DNA of 64,000 nt, taken from Lachnospiraceae bacterium UBA4631 (lineage in GTDB: Bacteria > Bacillota > Clostridia > Lachnospirales > Lachnospiraceae). Every line of letters begins with the position of its first letter. The first letter of the stretch is position 1. The notes under the pieces were generated by a model that did no database searches, was not told the origin of the DNA, and saw only the letters and a program-made list of their open reading frames with translations. The translations under genes were made by a program, and so were the position numbers. Below, one piece after another: positions 43,444 through 52,331 of this stretch. The stretch is from the NCBI GenBank assembly GCA_002406015.1, contig DHMX01000032.1:1-64000 (forward strand), written 5' to 3'.

Positions 43444-43683
43444 TTATAAATACCGGAACATTTCCTTTGCTTCTTCTTTCTTAACCGTATCCGCTACCTG
43501 TGTTACTTCGACGGTGACCGCTTTGTTTCCAAACTGAATCTGAATCTTATCGCCCACCTTTACATCGTAGGAAGCCTTTACTACCTTATCATTTACCATG
43601 ACCCTGCCTGCATCACAGGCATCATTTGCCACAGTTCTTCGTTTAATTAATCTTGATACCTTCAAGTATTTATCTAATCTCAT
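43444..43683 (-). CDS. rqcP: RqcP (YabO), S4-domain ribosome quality-control factor
   Basis: This 79-residue S4 domain protein begins MRLDKYLKVSRLIKRRTVANDACDAGRVMVN, the S4 core, followed by VKVGDKIQIQF. RqcP, formerly YabO, stabilises the P-site tRNA on split 50S subunits while RqcH adds alanine tails. The identification rests on the small size and the place before yabP, as in Bacillus. Confidence 0.88.
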   Translation of the reverse strand: MRLDKYLKVSRLIKRRTVANDACDAGRVMVNDKVVKASYDVKVGDKIQIQFGNKAVTVEVTQVADTVKKEEAKEMFRYL

Positions 43684-43715
43684 CCCTTTATTTCCCTTTA
43701 TTTATATTTTTATAA

Positions 43716-43745
43716 ACGAAAAAGACCACATAAACGTGGTCTTTT
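43716..43745 (-). terminator. Terminator of hup
   Basis: AAAAGACCAC (43720-43729) pairs perfectly with GTGGTCTTTT (43736-43745); T residues lie on the downstream side of the minus strand. Confidence 0.8.
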
Positions 43746-43773
43746 CTCGTACATTGCATTTGACGCTCAATGC

Positions 43774-44049
43774 TTAGGCATTTACCATATCCTTCAATGC
43801 CTTACCAGCCTTGAACTTAGGAGCCTTAGTAGCTGCGATTGTCATAGTCTCGCCAGTTCTAGGATTTCTTCCCTCACGAGCTGGTCTCTCTGCTACTTCA
43901 AATGTACCGAAGCCAACCAACTGAATCTTTTCACCCTTCTTTAATTCCTCAGATACAACATCTGTGAAAGCCTTTACTGCCTTCTCTGCATCCTTCTTAG
44001 ATAATTCTGTCTTTTCAGCAATTGCTGCGATTAATTCGGTCTTGTTCAT
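43774..44049 (-). CDS. hup: DNA-binding protein HU
   Basis: This 91-residue protein starts at the ATG at 44047-44049, which AGAGGAGG precedes; the longer frame contains the leader. [25 protein letters not shown], then [24 protein letters not shown] with the DNA-bending arm, is classic HU. It compacts and bends DNA as a dimer. The upstream promoter is near consensus. Confidence 0.97.
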   Translation of the reverse strand: MNKTELIAAIAEKTELSKKDAEKAVKAFTDVVSEELKKGEKIQLVGFGTFEVAERPAREGRNPRTGETMTIAATKAPKFKAGKALKDMVNA

Positions 44050-44164
44050 CGAAAAACATCCTCCTCTACAATTAGAAATATTCTTGCCTTGCACCTTATT
44101 ACTTCTCCTATAATGAAGTGCCAGCACTCGTTTCCCTCATCGACTAGGGCAACGCCTACATACA

Positions 44165-44193
44165 TTTATACAATCTTCCTCGGCTTTTGTCAA
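44165..44193 (-). promoter_or_regulatory. Strong sigma-A promoter of hup
   Basis: TTGACA (44188-44193) and TATAAA (44165-44170) on the minus strand are 17 bases apart. A leader of about 110 bases precedes the hup start. Confidence 0.8.
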
Positions 44194-44238
44194 GGAAAAT
44201 GCATAATTTCCCAGCTTTTTTCTTTAATTTTCCACGCA

Positions 44239-44787
44239 TTATCCTTCCATTTGTCTTCCTAAGAAATTTGCAGCTATAATTGCTGCCTTTCGCTCGGACT
44301 CTCCGAGAGGTTCTGTTTCGGTTCTGCTTAGAATAATAACTGCTCCGATTGCATCGCCTTCACATAGAATGGTCTGGACAATCTCACCATAATATTCTTC
44401 ATCACTGTTTGAAAGAATCTTAATATATTTCTTCTCGCCTTTTCTTGCCAGAATGGATTCCCGGTCATTAATTGCTTCTTCCAGTTCTTTATGAAGCACC
44501 TTACCCATAAATTCCTTCTTAGGTGCTCCGGCTACTGCAATTATCTGGTCCCGGTCTGATACACAAACTGCATGTCCGATAATTTGTGCGGTGGCATCCA
44601 CATATTGCTGTGCAAATGCTCCCAATTCGCCTATCGGAGAATATTTCTTCAAAATGATTTCTCCGTCCTTATCTGTGAAGATTTCTAAAGGGTCACCTTC
44701 CCGAATCCGTAAGGTTCTGCGAATTTCCTTAGGCACTACCACCCTTCCCAAATCGTCTATTCGTCTAACAATTCCTGTAGCTTTCAT
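44239..44787 (-). CDS. spoVT: Stage V sporulation protein T
   Basis: This protein is about 182 residues from the ATG at 44785-44787 (AAGGAGG site, five bases). The N-terminal AbrB-type swapped-hairpin domain is MKATGIVRRIDDLGRVVVPKEIRRTLRIREGDPLEIF, and the C-terminal GAF-like domain covers 60-180. SpoVT tunes forespore genes controlled by sigma-G. Its order with hup and the spo/div block is that of Bacillus. The upstream promoter supports expression by sigma-G. Confidence 0.95.
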   Translation of the reverse strand: MKATGIVRRIDDLGRVVVPKEIRRTLRIREGDPLEIFTDKDGEIILKKYSPIGELGAFAQQYVDATAQIIGHAVCVSDRDQIIAVAGAPKKEFMGKVLHKELEEAINDRESILARKGEKKYIKILSNSDEEYYGEIVQTILCEGDAIGAVIILSRTETEPLGESERKAAIIAANFLGRQMEG

Positions 44788-44887
44788 AAACTCCTCCTTG
44801 TTTTTCGAGGTCAAATCTGCCTTCTCTGAACATGAGAAACTTGCCTCCTTGTTTTCCGGATTACTTTCCATATTTGCTTTGTATGGG

Positions 44888-44917
44888 TAGTATGTGGAAA
44901 TGCTGGGGAATTTATGC
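44888..44917 (-). promoter_or_regulatory. Sigma-G promoter of spoVT
   Basis: GCATA (44913-44917) and CATACTA (44888-44894) on the minus strand are 18 bases apart, which fits the forespore sigma-G consensus. It lies about 100 bases before the spoVT start. Confidence 0.7.
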
Positions 44918-45006
44918 GTAAGACTTTAACATATATCGGTTTCCAAGATATTCCAATTTTTATGTATCCATCTGCTGTTTAAGCGTTTTGATTTATGATT
45001 CTATTT

Positions 45007-45357
45007 CTATCTATAATACCGGATTTCACAAGTTCCATCCTCATTAAACATTTCTATCTCATATTGCAAATTACCGGCTTCATATATATTCTCATATATG
45101 TTATCTAACTCACAGGTCTTTCCCTTCGCAATTACCCATCCGGTATCCGGTAAGATGACCTCACAATTACACTCTTCTATCTCTCCCTGCTTTAACCCTA
45201 TCACATACTCTATTGAAGTCTCTGTCCAGTTGTATCCAAGTCCTCTCAAGTTCTCTCTTCCGTATACTTCGGACAGTTCATCCCAAAACCTGCCGATTGT
45301 TTCATACTGCTGACTGTTTACCGTTGAAAATACTCTGCTTATACCCTTAAAGTTCAT
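45007..45357 (-). CDS. GyrI-like effector-binding-domain protein
   Basis: This protein is about 116 residues from the ATG at 45355-45357, with AAAGGAG before it. FSTVNSQQYETIGRFWDELSEVYG, YVIGLKQG, DTGWVIAKGKTCELDNIYENIY and the ending YEIEMFNEDGTCEIRYYR match the effector-binding half found at the C-terminus of AraC and MerR regulators and in stand-alone GyrI-like proteins. It may bind small hydrophobic molecules, as BmrR-type domains do. It has no DNA-binding domain and no partner beside it. Confidence 0.6.
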   Translation of the reverse strand: MNFKGISRVFSTVNSQQYETIGRFWDELSEVYGRENLRGLGYNWTETSIEYVIGLKQGEIEECNCEVILPDTGWVIAKGKTCELDNIYENIYEAGNLQYEIEMFNEDGTCEIRYYR

Positions 45358-45457
45358 ATGATTCTCCTTTATCTTCGTTCTATGCAAGTTTATAAAACAA
45401 GTTGCATTTCATTATATCACAGATTTAGGAGGATGTATTGTGAGCATATTATTTCAC

Positions 45458-45510
45458 TTGACATTCCGCAAAATATAGTTTATGTTATATAACAATAGTT
45501 ACAAAACATA
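45458..45510 (+). promoter_or_regulatory. Promoter and 30-base operator-like palindrome of the TetR operon
   Basis: TTGACA (45458-45463) and TATGTT (45481-45486) are 17 bases apart. The 30 bases from 45481 to 45510 form an imperfect palindrome (TATGTT at one end, AACATA at the other; an inner GTTATATAAC). It covers the -10 and the start point, a typical autoregulation site. Confidence 0.6.
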
Positions 45511-45526
45511 AGGAGGGAGGAGTTTT

Positions 45527-46102
45527 ATGCCACCGAAGGCTAAAATCACAAGGGAAATGATTTTGACAGAAGCATTTCAGATTGCCCGGACCGAGGGTGC
45601 GGATAAGATAACTGCCCGCAGCATTTCCAAGCGGCTGCAATGCTCTACACAACCGGTTCTATACTATTTTTCAACAGTAGAGGATATAAAAGTTGCCGTT
45701 TATAAACAGGCAGATGAATATCATACCGCATTTCTTATGAATACAGAGCATGATTACGGAAATCCCATGCTTAGTATCGGCATGAATTATATTCGCTTTG
45801 CCGTAGAGGAACCGCATCTGTTTCACCTGTTATTTCAATCTGACGGACTACGTGGAAGCAGCTTCGCTGATTTAAATTCAGCAGAAGAATTAACACCGAT
45901 TCTACAGATTTTACAGCAGGCGGCTTCCGTTACAGAAGAAGGTGCAAAAGAAATATTTACTACCTTGTTCGTATTTGTCCATGGATATGCCAGTCTGTTT
46001 GCCAATAACACAATGGAATATGATGAAAAGAATCTGATAACATCACTTGCTCATGTATTTTCAGGAGCAGTCTACGCTGCAAAGGAGGGTCAGCATGAAT
46101 AA
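45527..46102 (+). CDS. TetR-family transcriptional repressor
   Basis: In this 191-residue protein the N-terminal helix-turn-helix is MILTEAFQIARTEGADKITARSISKRLQCSTQPVLYYFSTVEDIK, and the helical C-terminal ligand domain follows (TLFVFVHGYASLF). AGGAGGG lies before the ATG. Its end overlaps the start of the CPBP gene, and the palindrome over its promoter suggests it controls both. The ligand is unknown. Confidence 0.88.
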   Translation: MPPKAKITREMILTEAFQIARTEGADKITARSISKRLQCSTQPVLYYFSTVEDIKVAVYKQADEYHTAFLMNTEHDYGNPMLSIGMNYIRFAVEEPHLFHLLFQSDGLRGSSFADLNSAEELTPILQILQQAASVTEEGAKEIFTTLFVFVHGYASLFANNTMEYDEKNLITSLAHVFSGAVYAAKEGQHE

Positions 46103-46820
46103 ATTATATAATAAAAATAAATTAGGGTTTTCGCTTTTATGGATAGGCATTTATGTCATACTGTTAAGTGTTGGTGACAATATTTCTGAAAAAATTGGAA
46201 TTGAAAAGCTGATAACCGTACCTATCTGCATGGTTCTGGTGCTTATTCTTTGCATCTGGATTCATAAGCAGGATTTACGGGAGCTATACGGACTCTGTAA
46301 ATTCCAAGGCAGTATAAAGAACTATTTGTTTTTTATCCCTCTTATACTATTGGCATCTACCAATCTCTGGGGCGGTTTTCGTCTGAATCTGTCCGTTACG
46401 GAAACGGTTTTATATATTGTAAGTATGCTTTGCGTAGGATTTTTAGAGGAGCTGATTTTCAGGGGCTTTTTATTTCAGGCACTATGTCAGGAGAATCTAA
46501 CGCGTGCCATCATTATTTCCAGCGTTACCTTTGGAATCGGTCATATTGTAAACCTGTTTAACGGAAGCAATATTCCGGAAACCTTACTGCAGATATGCTA
46601 TGCAACTGCAATCGGTTTTCTCTTTACTATTATTTTTTACAAGAGCAAAAGCCTCTTGCCTTGCATTCTGACGCATGGTGTCATTAACAGCCTGAGTGTA
46701 TTTGCAAATGCTGATGCGATGACTATGCCTATGGATATAGCAATCAGCGTATTTATATGTATCGTTTCTGTCGGATATGCCCTGTATATTCTAAAGAAAA
46801 TAAAGAAAGCAGAGGAATAG
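46095..46820 (+). CDS. CPBP-family intramembrane protease
   Basis: This protein is about 241 residues from the ATG at 46095, five bases after AAAGGAGGG. It has seven or eight membrane helices. The protease marks are FLEELIFRGF (EExxxR), FGIGHIVN and LTHGVIN. CPBP (CAAX-type) proteases process prenylated proteins or pheromones and are often bacteriocin self-protection genes. The link with a TetR repressor suggests inducible use. No bacteriocin gene lies beside it. Confidence 0.85.
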   Translation: MNKLYNKNKLGFSLLWIGIYVILLSVGDNISEKIGIEKLITVPICMVLVLILCIWIHKQDLRELYGLCKFQGSIKNYLFFIPLILLASTNLWGGFRLNLSVTETVLYIVSMLCVGFLEELIFRGFLFQALCQENLTRAIIISSVTFGIGHIVNLFNGSNIPETLLQICYATAIGFLFTIIFYKSKSLLPCILTHGVINSLSVFANADAMTMPMDIAISVFICIVSVGYALYILKKIKKAEE

Positions 46821-46840
46821 CATACCTGTGCTATTCCTCT
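46811..46840 (+). terminator. Hairpin after the CPBP gene
   Basis: AGAGGAATAGCA (46811-46822) pairs perfectly with TGCTATTCCTCT (46829-46840) and includes the CPBP stop codon. The following bases are pyrimidine-rich. Confidence 0.6.
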
Positions 46841-46881
46841 ACTCTCTTATACAGTTACATAGTTCTGTTTTTGTTGATTGT

Positions 46882-47883
46882 TTATCTTTCATCCTGCTGA
46901 CTACGTTTCACACTCACTACTATCAGCCGAAAAACAGGGTACAATACACCCGCTACCGGCCAGACAATCCAGCTTTTTCCCCAATCCTCTGTAATAAAGC
47001 TATAAGCAAGATAAAGGGCTGTAGCACCGGACCAGTATGCGGTATTAAAAACCGCCGTACTGCGATTCACTTTCTTATTCTTTTTGGTAAAATCTCCTTC
47101 TTCCAGCAACCGGTCCAAAGCTCCCATATTGGTTCCTGCCAGAATGAAAAAGAACACACCCACAGCTACAATACATAACGTCATACAAAGCATTGCTACA
47201 ATACAGATGTCCTGCTTAAACATAGCCATTCCTAAAAACAACGGTATTACAGATGCAATACAGAAAATGGTTCCCATCACATTCCATCTTGCGTAAGTAC
47301 CCTGAAACCGTTCCTTTCGTTCTTTTACCATTCCGGTCACTCCATATTCCGTCTCGAAATCCTCTGTCTGCAAAAATTCATATTTCTTTTCTTTCATGCC
47401 TGTCATAACAAAGATTGCAACCGCAACTGTGATTATGATTATCAGTACACATAAGCCAATGCCGCCTGCCACATTTTCAGACAATCCATATGCAGGCACT
47501 TCACTTGCCGCTGCCATAAGCAACAGCGTAACCGGTGAAAGAATACACAATAGCGTTGCAAATGATTTTTTCACTGCCGCTGCTTTCTGAAGGTACAGAA
47601 ACTCATTTGCCATTTCCATCGTAACCTTTCGACAGGTACTATCTTCTTCTGACTCCGTCACATTTGTATCATATTCTTCGATTTCAATTTCATCCTTTAT
47701 AAGATAATCGGTAGTTACACCAAATATCTGACTTAGCTTCAGAATCTTATCCAAATCCGGAACTGCCTGTGCTCCCTCATATTTTGAAATCGACTGCCGG
47801 CTGACCCCAAGCTTTTCTGCTAATTCCTCCTGCGACCAACCGTTTTTCTTTCTCAGATTCATAATCTTATCTGCTAATATCAT
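46882..47883 (-). CDS. XRE-family regulator with membrane domain
   Basis: This protein is about 333 residues from the ATG at 47881-47883 (GGAGG, five bases). Residues 5-65 form a Cro/C1 helix-turn-helix (NGWSQEELAEKLGVSRQSISKYEGAQAVPD). Residues about 105-325 contain five or six membrane spans (FATLLCILSPVTLLLMAAASE, GIGLCVLIIIITVAVAIFVM, ICIVAMLCMTLCIVAVGVFFFIL). This is a DNA-binding domain tied to the membrane, so it may answer to envelope state. Targets are unknown. It is convergent with the CPBP gene and follows galE on the same strand. Confidence 0.82.
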   Translation of the reverse strand: MILADKIMNLRKKNGWSQEELAEKLGVSRQSISKYEGAQAVPDLDKILKLSQIFGVTTDYLIKDEIEIEEYDTNVTESEEDSTCRKVTMEMANEFLYLQKAAAVKKSFATLLCILSPVTLLLMAAASEVPAYGLSENVAGGIGLCVLIIIITVAVAIFVMTGMKEKKYEFLQTEDFETEYGVTGMVKERKERFQGTYARWNVMGTIFCIASVIPLFLGMAMFKQDICIVAMLCMTLCIVAVGVFFFILAGTNMGALDRLLEEGDFTKKNKKVNRSTAVFNTAYWSGATALYLAYSFITEDWGKSWIVWPVAGVLYPVFRLIVVSVKRSQQDER

Positions 47884-48052
47884 ATAGTCCTCCATTCTGC
47901 CATATCCATGACTGCTTTGATGGATTTATCTTACCGGATTCATCGGTTGCACACCAGAAAGTCCCTTCTACAATTTGTCAACTGGCAGTTGCAATCCTTG
48001 ATATTAGCGACATTTTCAAGAGCTATTCACGCAAAACACGTAAAAATTATTC

Positions 48053-49072
48053 TCAGACCTCCCGATAGCCATTCGGATTCATGGTCTGCCATTTCCAAGA
48101 ATCTGCACACATATCTTCGATGGTCTTTTGTGCTTTCCAGCCTAATTCCTTCTCTGCCTTAGACGCATCACAATAGCAGGTGGCAATGTCACCCTCCCGT
48201 CTTGGCTTTATCTCATATGGCAGGGTTTTCCCGCATGCCTTTTCATATGCATGCAGCACATCCAGAACACTATACCCATTTCCGGTTCCCAGATTATAAA
48301 TATTCACACCGGAGCCAGGCTGAAGCTTCTTTAATGCATGCACATGTCCCTTTGCAAGGTCTACTACATGAATATAATCACGCACACCGGTTCCGTCATG
48401 CGTCGGATAATCATTTCCAAATACTCCCAAGCACTTTAATTTACCGATTGCTACCTGTGCAATATACGGCACCAGATTATTCGGAATTCCCTTCGGGTCT
48501 TCCCCAATCAAGCCGCTCTCATGTGCTCCTATCGGATTAAAGTACCGTAATAATACAATATTCCACTCTGCATCTGCCACATACAAATCCGTTAATATCT
48601 GTTCCAGCATCCCCTTCGTCTGTCCGTACGGATTCGTAATTGCTCCCTTTGGACATTCCTCTGTTATCGGAATAAATGCAGGGTCACCGTATACCGTTGC
48701 AGAAGAACTGAATATGAGATTCTTTACTCCATGCTCCCGCATAACCTCACACAAAATCAAGGTTCCGGTAAGGTTATTGTGATAATACTCCAATGGCTTA
48801 TGCACCGATTCCCCTACTGCCTTCAAGCCTGCAAAATGTATGACAGAATCAATGGATTCCTTGGAAAATACCTGCTCCAAAGCATCCTTGTCCAACAAAT
48901 CAATTGGATAAAACGATATTGAATGTCCGGTTATTTCTTCTACCCGCTTCACTGCTACTTCACTGGAATTGGACAAATTATCTACAATTATTACTTCATA
49001 TCCTGCCTGTATTAATTCCACGCAGGTATGAGTTCCTATGTATCCGGCTCCACCAGTTACTAATATTGCCAT
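48053..49072 (-). CDS. galE: UDP-glucose 4-epimerase
   Basis: This 339-residue short-chain dehydrogenase-type epimerase contains the NAD-binding GGAGYIGTHTCVELI, the catalytic serine region IFSSSATVYGDP, the YxxxK pair in NPYGQTKGM, and a C-terminal substrate part (NIYNLGTGNGYSVLDV). It interconverts UDP-glucose and UDP-galactose for galactose use and surface polysaccharides. No other Leloir genes lie nearby. GGAGGG lies before the start. The 169 bases after its stop show nothing certain. Confidence 0.96.
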   Translation of the reverse strand: MAILVTGGAGYIGTHTCVELIQAGYEVIIVDNLSNSSEVAVKRVEEITGHSISFYPIDLLDKDALEQVFSKESIDSVIHFAGLKAVGESVHKPLEYYHNNLTGTLILCEVMREHGVKNLIFSSSATVYGDPAFIPITEECPKGAITNPYGQTKGMLEQILTDLYVADAEWNIVLLRYFNPIGAHESGLIGEDPKGIPNNLVPYIAQVAIGKLKCLGVFGNDYPTHDGTGVRDYIHVVDLAKGHVHALKKLQPGSGVNIYNLGTGNGYSVLDVLHAYEKACGKTLPYEIKPRREGDIATCYCDASKAEKELGWKAQKTIEDMCADSWKWQTMNPNGYREV

Positions 49073-49115
49073 AATTTTTCCCTCCGTTTTTCATGTTATA
49101 GTTATGCCGTATATC

Positions 49116-49757
49116 CTACATTCCGGTATTATGCTCCTGTGCATCCTCTTCCTTATGCAGGAACTTCTTAATTGCCATCCGCACAGACGGTTCCATTCCT
49201 TCCCGCAATCTCGGAATATTCGCACAGTGCTTTATTATAACACAAATACAGGTGATTTCCAATATAACCAGACTGATATAGCTTCCGGTCTTGATAAAAT
49301 AGAAAAACGGATATAACAATGCGGTGGAAAATGATGCCGCACATCCCCAGTCCGAAATAAGCATTACCACAATGGCAACAGCCGCCAGTATCAAAAATAT
49401 CCGCCAGTCGGTACTTAATATCAGTCCGCCCAGAGTAGCCAGACCTTTACCGCCCCTAAATTGCAGATAAAATGGGAATATATGCCCGATAACAGCGGCG
49501 GTTCCTGCTACGATTCCTGCTATGCCAAATTGCGGGAACAACAGCTCCGCTATCTTTACCGCAACAAAGCCCTTCATAAAATCAATTACCATTACCACGA
49601 TTCCGCTTGCTTTTCCCATTAAGATAAATGCGTTTGCAGTCCCCAGATTCTTCTGTCCCTGATTCCGAAGGTCCAGTCCCTTTGCCCTTGAAATAAAATA
49701 TGAAGGGCTGATACACCCTAATAAATATCCGACAAACATACACAGTGCAAATTCCAT
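49116..49757 (-). CDS. plsY: PlsY-like acylphosphate:glycerol-3-phosphate acyltransferase
   Basis: This 213-residue protein has five membrane helices. The middle motif GHIFPFYLQFRGGKGLATLGG is complete, and KHCANIPRLREGME matches the third motif. The first motif, usually GSGNxGATN, reads GQKNLGTAN here, so two or three normally constant residues differ. PlsY transfers the acyl group of acyl phosphate to glycerol-3-phosphate, the first step in phospholipid synthesis. The altered motif raises the chance that this is a paralogue with another acceptor; a second canonical plsY elsewhere would settle that. Confidence 0.78.
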   Translation of the reverse strand: MEFALCMFVGYLLGCISPSYFISRAKGLDLRNQGQKNLGTANAFILMGKASGIVVMVIDFMKGFVAVKIAELLFPQFGIAGIVAGTAAVIGHIFPFYLQFRGGKGLATLGGLILSTDWRIFLILAAVAIVVMLISDWGCAASFSTALLYPFFYFIKTGSYISLVILEITCICVIIKHCANIPRLREGMEPSVRMAIKKFLHKEEDAQEHNTGM

Positions 49758-49809
49758 AGCCGTCTCCCCTTTCTTGTATGTCTCTTTTTCTTACACATAT
49801 CTTAAGAAC

Positions 49810-49838
49810 AGTATACTACAAAATCTGCACTGTTGAAA
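49810..49838 (-). promoter_or_regulatory. Probable promoter of plsY
   Basis: TTTCAA (49833-49838) and TATACT (49810-49815) on the minus strand are 17 bases apart, about 50 bases before the plsY start. The -35 is weak. Confidence 0.4.
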
Positions 49839-49903
49839 CCAAATCTCGATATTTTTTAATTTTTTCTGACTTTTTTATTTCTAAATTCTTTCGGTTATAA
49901 TGA

Positions 49904-51061
49904 CTACTCTTGGTTTACGCGAATGCGTTTTATTATCATAGTCGCACTGAAAATCGCCAATGCAACTGCTATCTGGATTCCAAAGCTCATAAGAACAGTC
50001 TGAAATTGAGCGGTTGTCAGATTTCCGTATTCATATAACAGAATATTCGCCTTTTCATACCAGTATACCGGTAAGAATTTTGCAATGAAAATAATTCCGG
50101 GACTTAATACATCTAAATCTACAAAGACTCCGCACAAAAATGACATTCCCAAGGCTATGGTATTGGCAACTCCATTGATTGCCGATGTATTTTTCAATAA
50201 ATTGCCTAATAAGTATGCAATTGCGATGGATACCAACATCAGACAGATGCTATTCACTATGTAAAGCCCCATATGGCTGTCCAAAATTATCTTTTTTCCG
50301 TAAATAATCAGACAAATCCCATTTAATAACGCCCATAACCCACCACTTAATATTGTCATGGCAAGCATTCCCTGAATGCCCTGTCGAAAACTGGATACGC
50401 CGGAGCTGTTAATTCTTCGTTCCATGTCTTTTTCATTAAAATTCCTTAACACAATCGGCACTACATAGCATAAGGTATACAAAAACACATACGGAAGATA
50501 ACGGAAATAGAAAAAATATCCCTGACTTCCGTCTGCACGCTTGGAGGTTTCCTGTACGGTTACATCTGCATTTATTTTAATAATTTCCAATGCCCGCTCT
50601 ACCGCACGCTTTATCTCCATACCGGACTTATGATAGGTCTGTACCGTCTGAAGAAAGGTATTTATCTCCATATCGGCATAGATGCCGCTGTAATCGCCCG
50701 GATTTTTTGTAATCTTAAGACTGCCACCATCTTCCAACAATACCTGCTCTGCGTTTTCCGGAATCTGTACAACATAGTCCAGCTTTTCATAATACATACT
50801 TTCTGCCAGTTCCCGCTTATCTGTCATATTGGTTATTACATGATGCTTCTGACTCAATGCCTGAATAATTCCGTTTGACAGCTCATCCTGTGCCTCATCG
50901 ATAACCGCAATATTCAATGCGGAAGCCTGATATTGTTCTTCTGTCTGTTTTCCCACGACACTCTCAAGCATCAAAATGATTCCAAAAAATATTCCGGTAT
51001 ATAGAAATACATATCCCATGTTTCTTTGGATGATTTTCATATATCCTCTAAATACTGTCAT
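49904..51061 (-). CDS. ABC-2 permease, second subunit of the 49.9-53.3 kb exporter
   Basis: This 385-residue protein has GGAGGG before the ATG, which overlaps the previous gene by 14 bases. One N-terminal span (VFLYTGIFFGIILML) is followed by an outside domain of about 160 residues and then five or six spans (FLYTLCYVVPIVL, MLAMTILSGGLWALLNGICLI, ICLMLVSIAIAYLLG, AVALAIFSATMIIKRI). This is the YhgE/ABC-2 export plan. With the other permease and the ATPase it should form one exporter. The substrate is unknown. Confidence 0.82.
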   Translation of the reverse strand: MTVFRGYMKIIQRNMGYVFLYTGIFFGIILMLESVVGKQTEEQYQASALNIAVIDEAQDELSNGIIQALSQKHHVITNMTDKRELAESMYYEKLDYVVQIPENAEQVLLEDGGSLKITKNPGDYSGIYADMEINTFLQTVQTYHKSGMEIKRAVERALEIIKINADVTVQETSKRADGSQGYFFYFRYLPYVFLYTLCYVVPIVLRNFNEKDMERRINSSGVSSFRQGIQGMLAMTILSGGLWALLNGICLIIYGKKIILDSHMGLYIVNSICLMLVSIAIAYLLGNLLKNTSAINGVANTIALGMSFLCGVFVDLDVLSPGIIFIAKFLPVYWYEKANILLYEYGNLTTAQFQTVLMSFGIQIAVALAIFSATMIIKRIRVNQE

Positions 51062-52310
51062 ATCGTTCCCTCCTTATTATCAGGTAGGATGCTGCCAAAA
51101 ACATCACACTCATACCTCCAAGCAATATCAAATCCATCCGGTAACGTGCCGGGTCGTTATAAATGCTCAGGCAATAAAAGGCATCACTGATAATTGCTGC
51201 CGGATTCAAACGATTTACCAACGGACAATGGACATCAATTATATGCTTTACATCCTTTGCCATCAATCCGGCAAGCATACTGCCAACTAAACCAATCCCC
51301 ACACAGAGACCTATCTTGACACCATCCGCAAGATTGCTGGTACAGCCTATCAGAATACCGATAGAAATACCAATTACGCAACCCATGAATGAAATTAAGA
51401 GCATACCGCCCCAATGATTTCCGAAGCCGACTTTCAATATGCAATTCAGATATACTAAAAGCAAAACAATACAAGCATACTCTACCAGCAGATTTCCCAG
51501 AAATGCATGGAATATCTGTACCGTTTTTCTGGTTGGTGATATGCTTCGTCTGGCACCTATAGCTGATACATTCGGTTGTAACTTCATTGCCGAGCCTAAG
51601 CCTTGAAATGCACCAAACAGGCAGGTCATACCGATTAGTGCAAAAAAGTATCCCAGATATGTATCCATGCTTTCTCCGTCTAAGGTTACCTCTGTCAGAT
51701 ACCCACTCTGTCCGGCTGTATCTGCTACCGTATCAGCGGCTTGTTCCGAATCATCTGCAGTACCACCATAGGCCTCCCCCACAAATGTCAAGAAATCCTC
51801 TGAGTTCATATAATCTTTTAACTCTTCTGTCGTCATTTCTTCAAGAAACTGCATACTATTTTCTCTGTATTCCTCCGGAATCTGCTCATAAGCCAATTCT
51901 TTCATCATACTTTCCTGCTGCAGATAAGAAGTTAAAATTCCTTCTAATACGGATGCCGACACTCCGTTCTTTCGTATCATCAGAGACGGGGTCTTCGCAA
52001 CATAGTAAATGCCGTCAATTTCACCGGATTCCAATGCGGTCTGTGCCTCCTCCTCTGTCATATATTGTAGTTTCAGTATTTGGGTTTCTTCCTTTTCCTC
52101 TGCCTTTTCCATTTCCTCTAAGAACAAGGAAAACATTGCATTATTCTCCTGCTCCACAACTGCTGCCGGAACCGTTTCCCATTCTGCCTTACTAATACCT
52201 CCAAAAGTAAAATAAAACAGAGTACCTAACAGCAACGGAAATGCACTCGACCAGAATATAAGAGCTTTATTGCGTATAATCATCAATAACTGATAATAAA
52301 ACTGATGCAT
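51048..52310 (-). CDS. ABC-2 permease, first subunit of the 49.9-53.3 kb exporter
   Basis: In this 420-residue protein an N-terminal span (IRNKALIFWSSAFPLLLGTLFYF) is followed by an outside domain of about 190 residues rich in E (EEMEKAEEKEETQIL), then five spans (YLGYFFALIGMTCLFGAF, LLVEYACIVLLLVYLNCIL, MLLISFMGCVIGISIGILIG, LILLGGMSVMFLAASYLI). IGARRSISPTRKTVQIFHAFLGN is the ABC-2 coupling region. It is preceded by GGAGG and lies 21 bases after the ATPase gene. Confidence 0.82.
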   Translation of the reverse strand: MHQFYYQLLMIIRNKALIFWSSAFPLLLGTLFYFTFGGISKAEWETVPAAVVEQENNAMFSLFLEEMEKAEEKEETQILKLQYMTEEEAQTALESGEIDGIYYVAKTPSLMIRKNGVSASVLEGILTSYLQQESMMKELAYEQIPEEYRENSMQFLEEMTTEELKDYMNSEDFLTFVGEAYGGTADDSEQAADTVADTAGQSGYLTEVTLDGESMDTYLGYFFALIGMTCLFGAFQGLGSAMKLQPNVSAIGARRSISPTRKTVQIFHAFLGNLLVEYACIVLLLVYLNCILKVGFGNHWGGMLLISFMGCVIGISIGILIGCTSNLADGVKIGLCVGIGLVGSMLAGLMAKDVKHIIDVHCPLVNRLNPAAIISDAFYCLSIYNDPARYRMDLILLGGMSVMFLAASYLIIRRERYDSI

Positions 52311-52331
52311 CGTACTGCCTCCTTCCGTCTC

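Noticed and set aside
44034..44238. A riboswitch in the hup leader
   Set aside because: The leader of about 110 bases shows no recognisable aptamer and no alternative terminator.
45007..45357. The GyrI-like protein as the missing C-terminus of the AraC fragment at the left edge
   Set aside because: They are 45 kb apart, and the GyrI-like gene has its own start and ribosome binding site.
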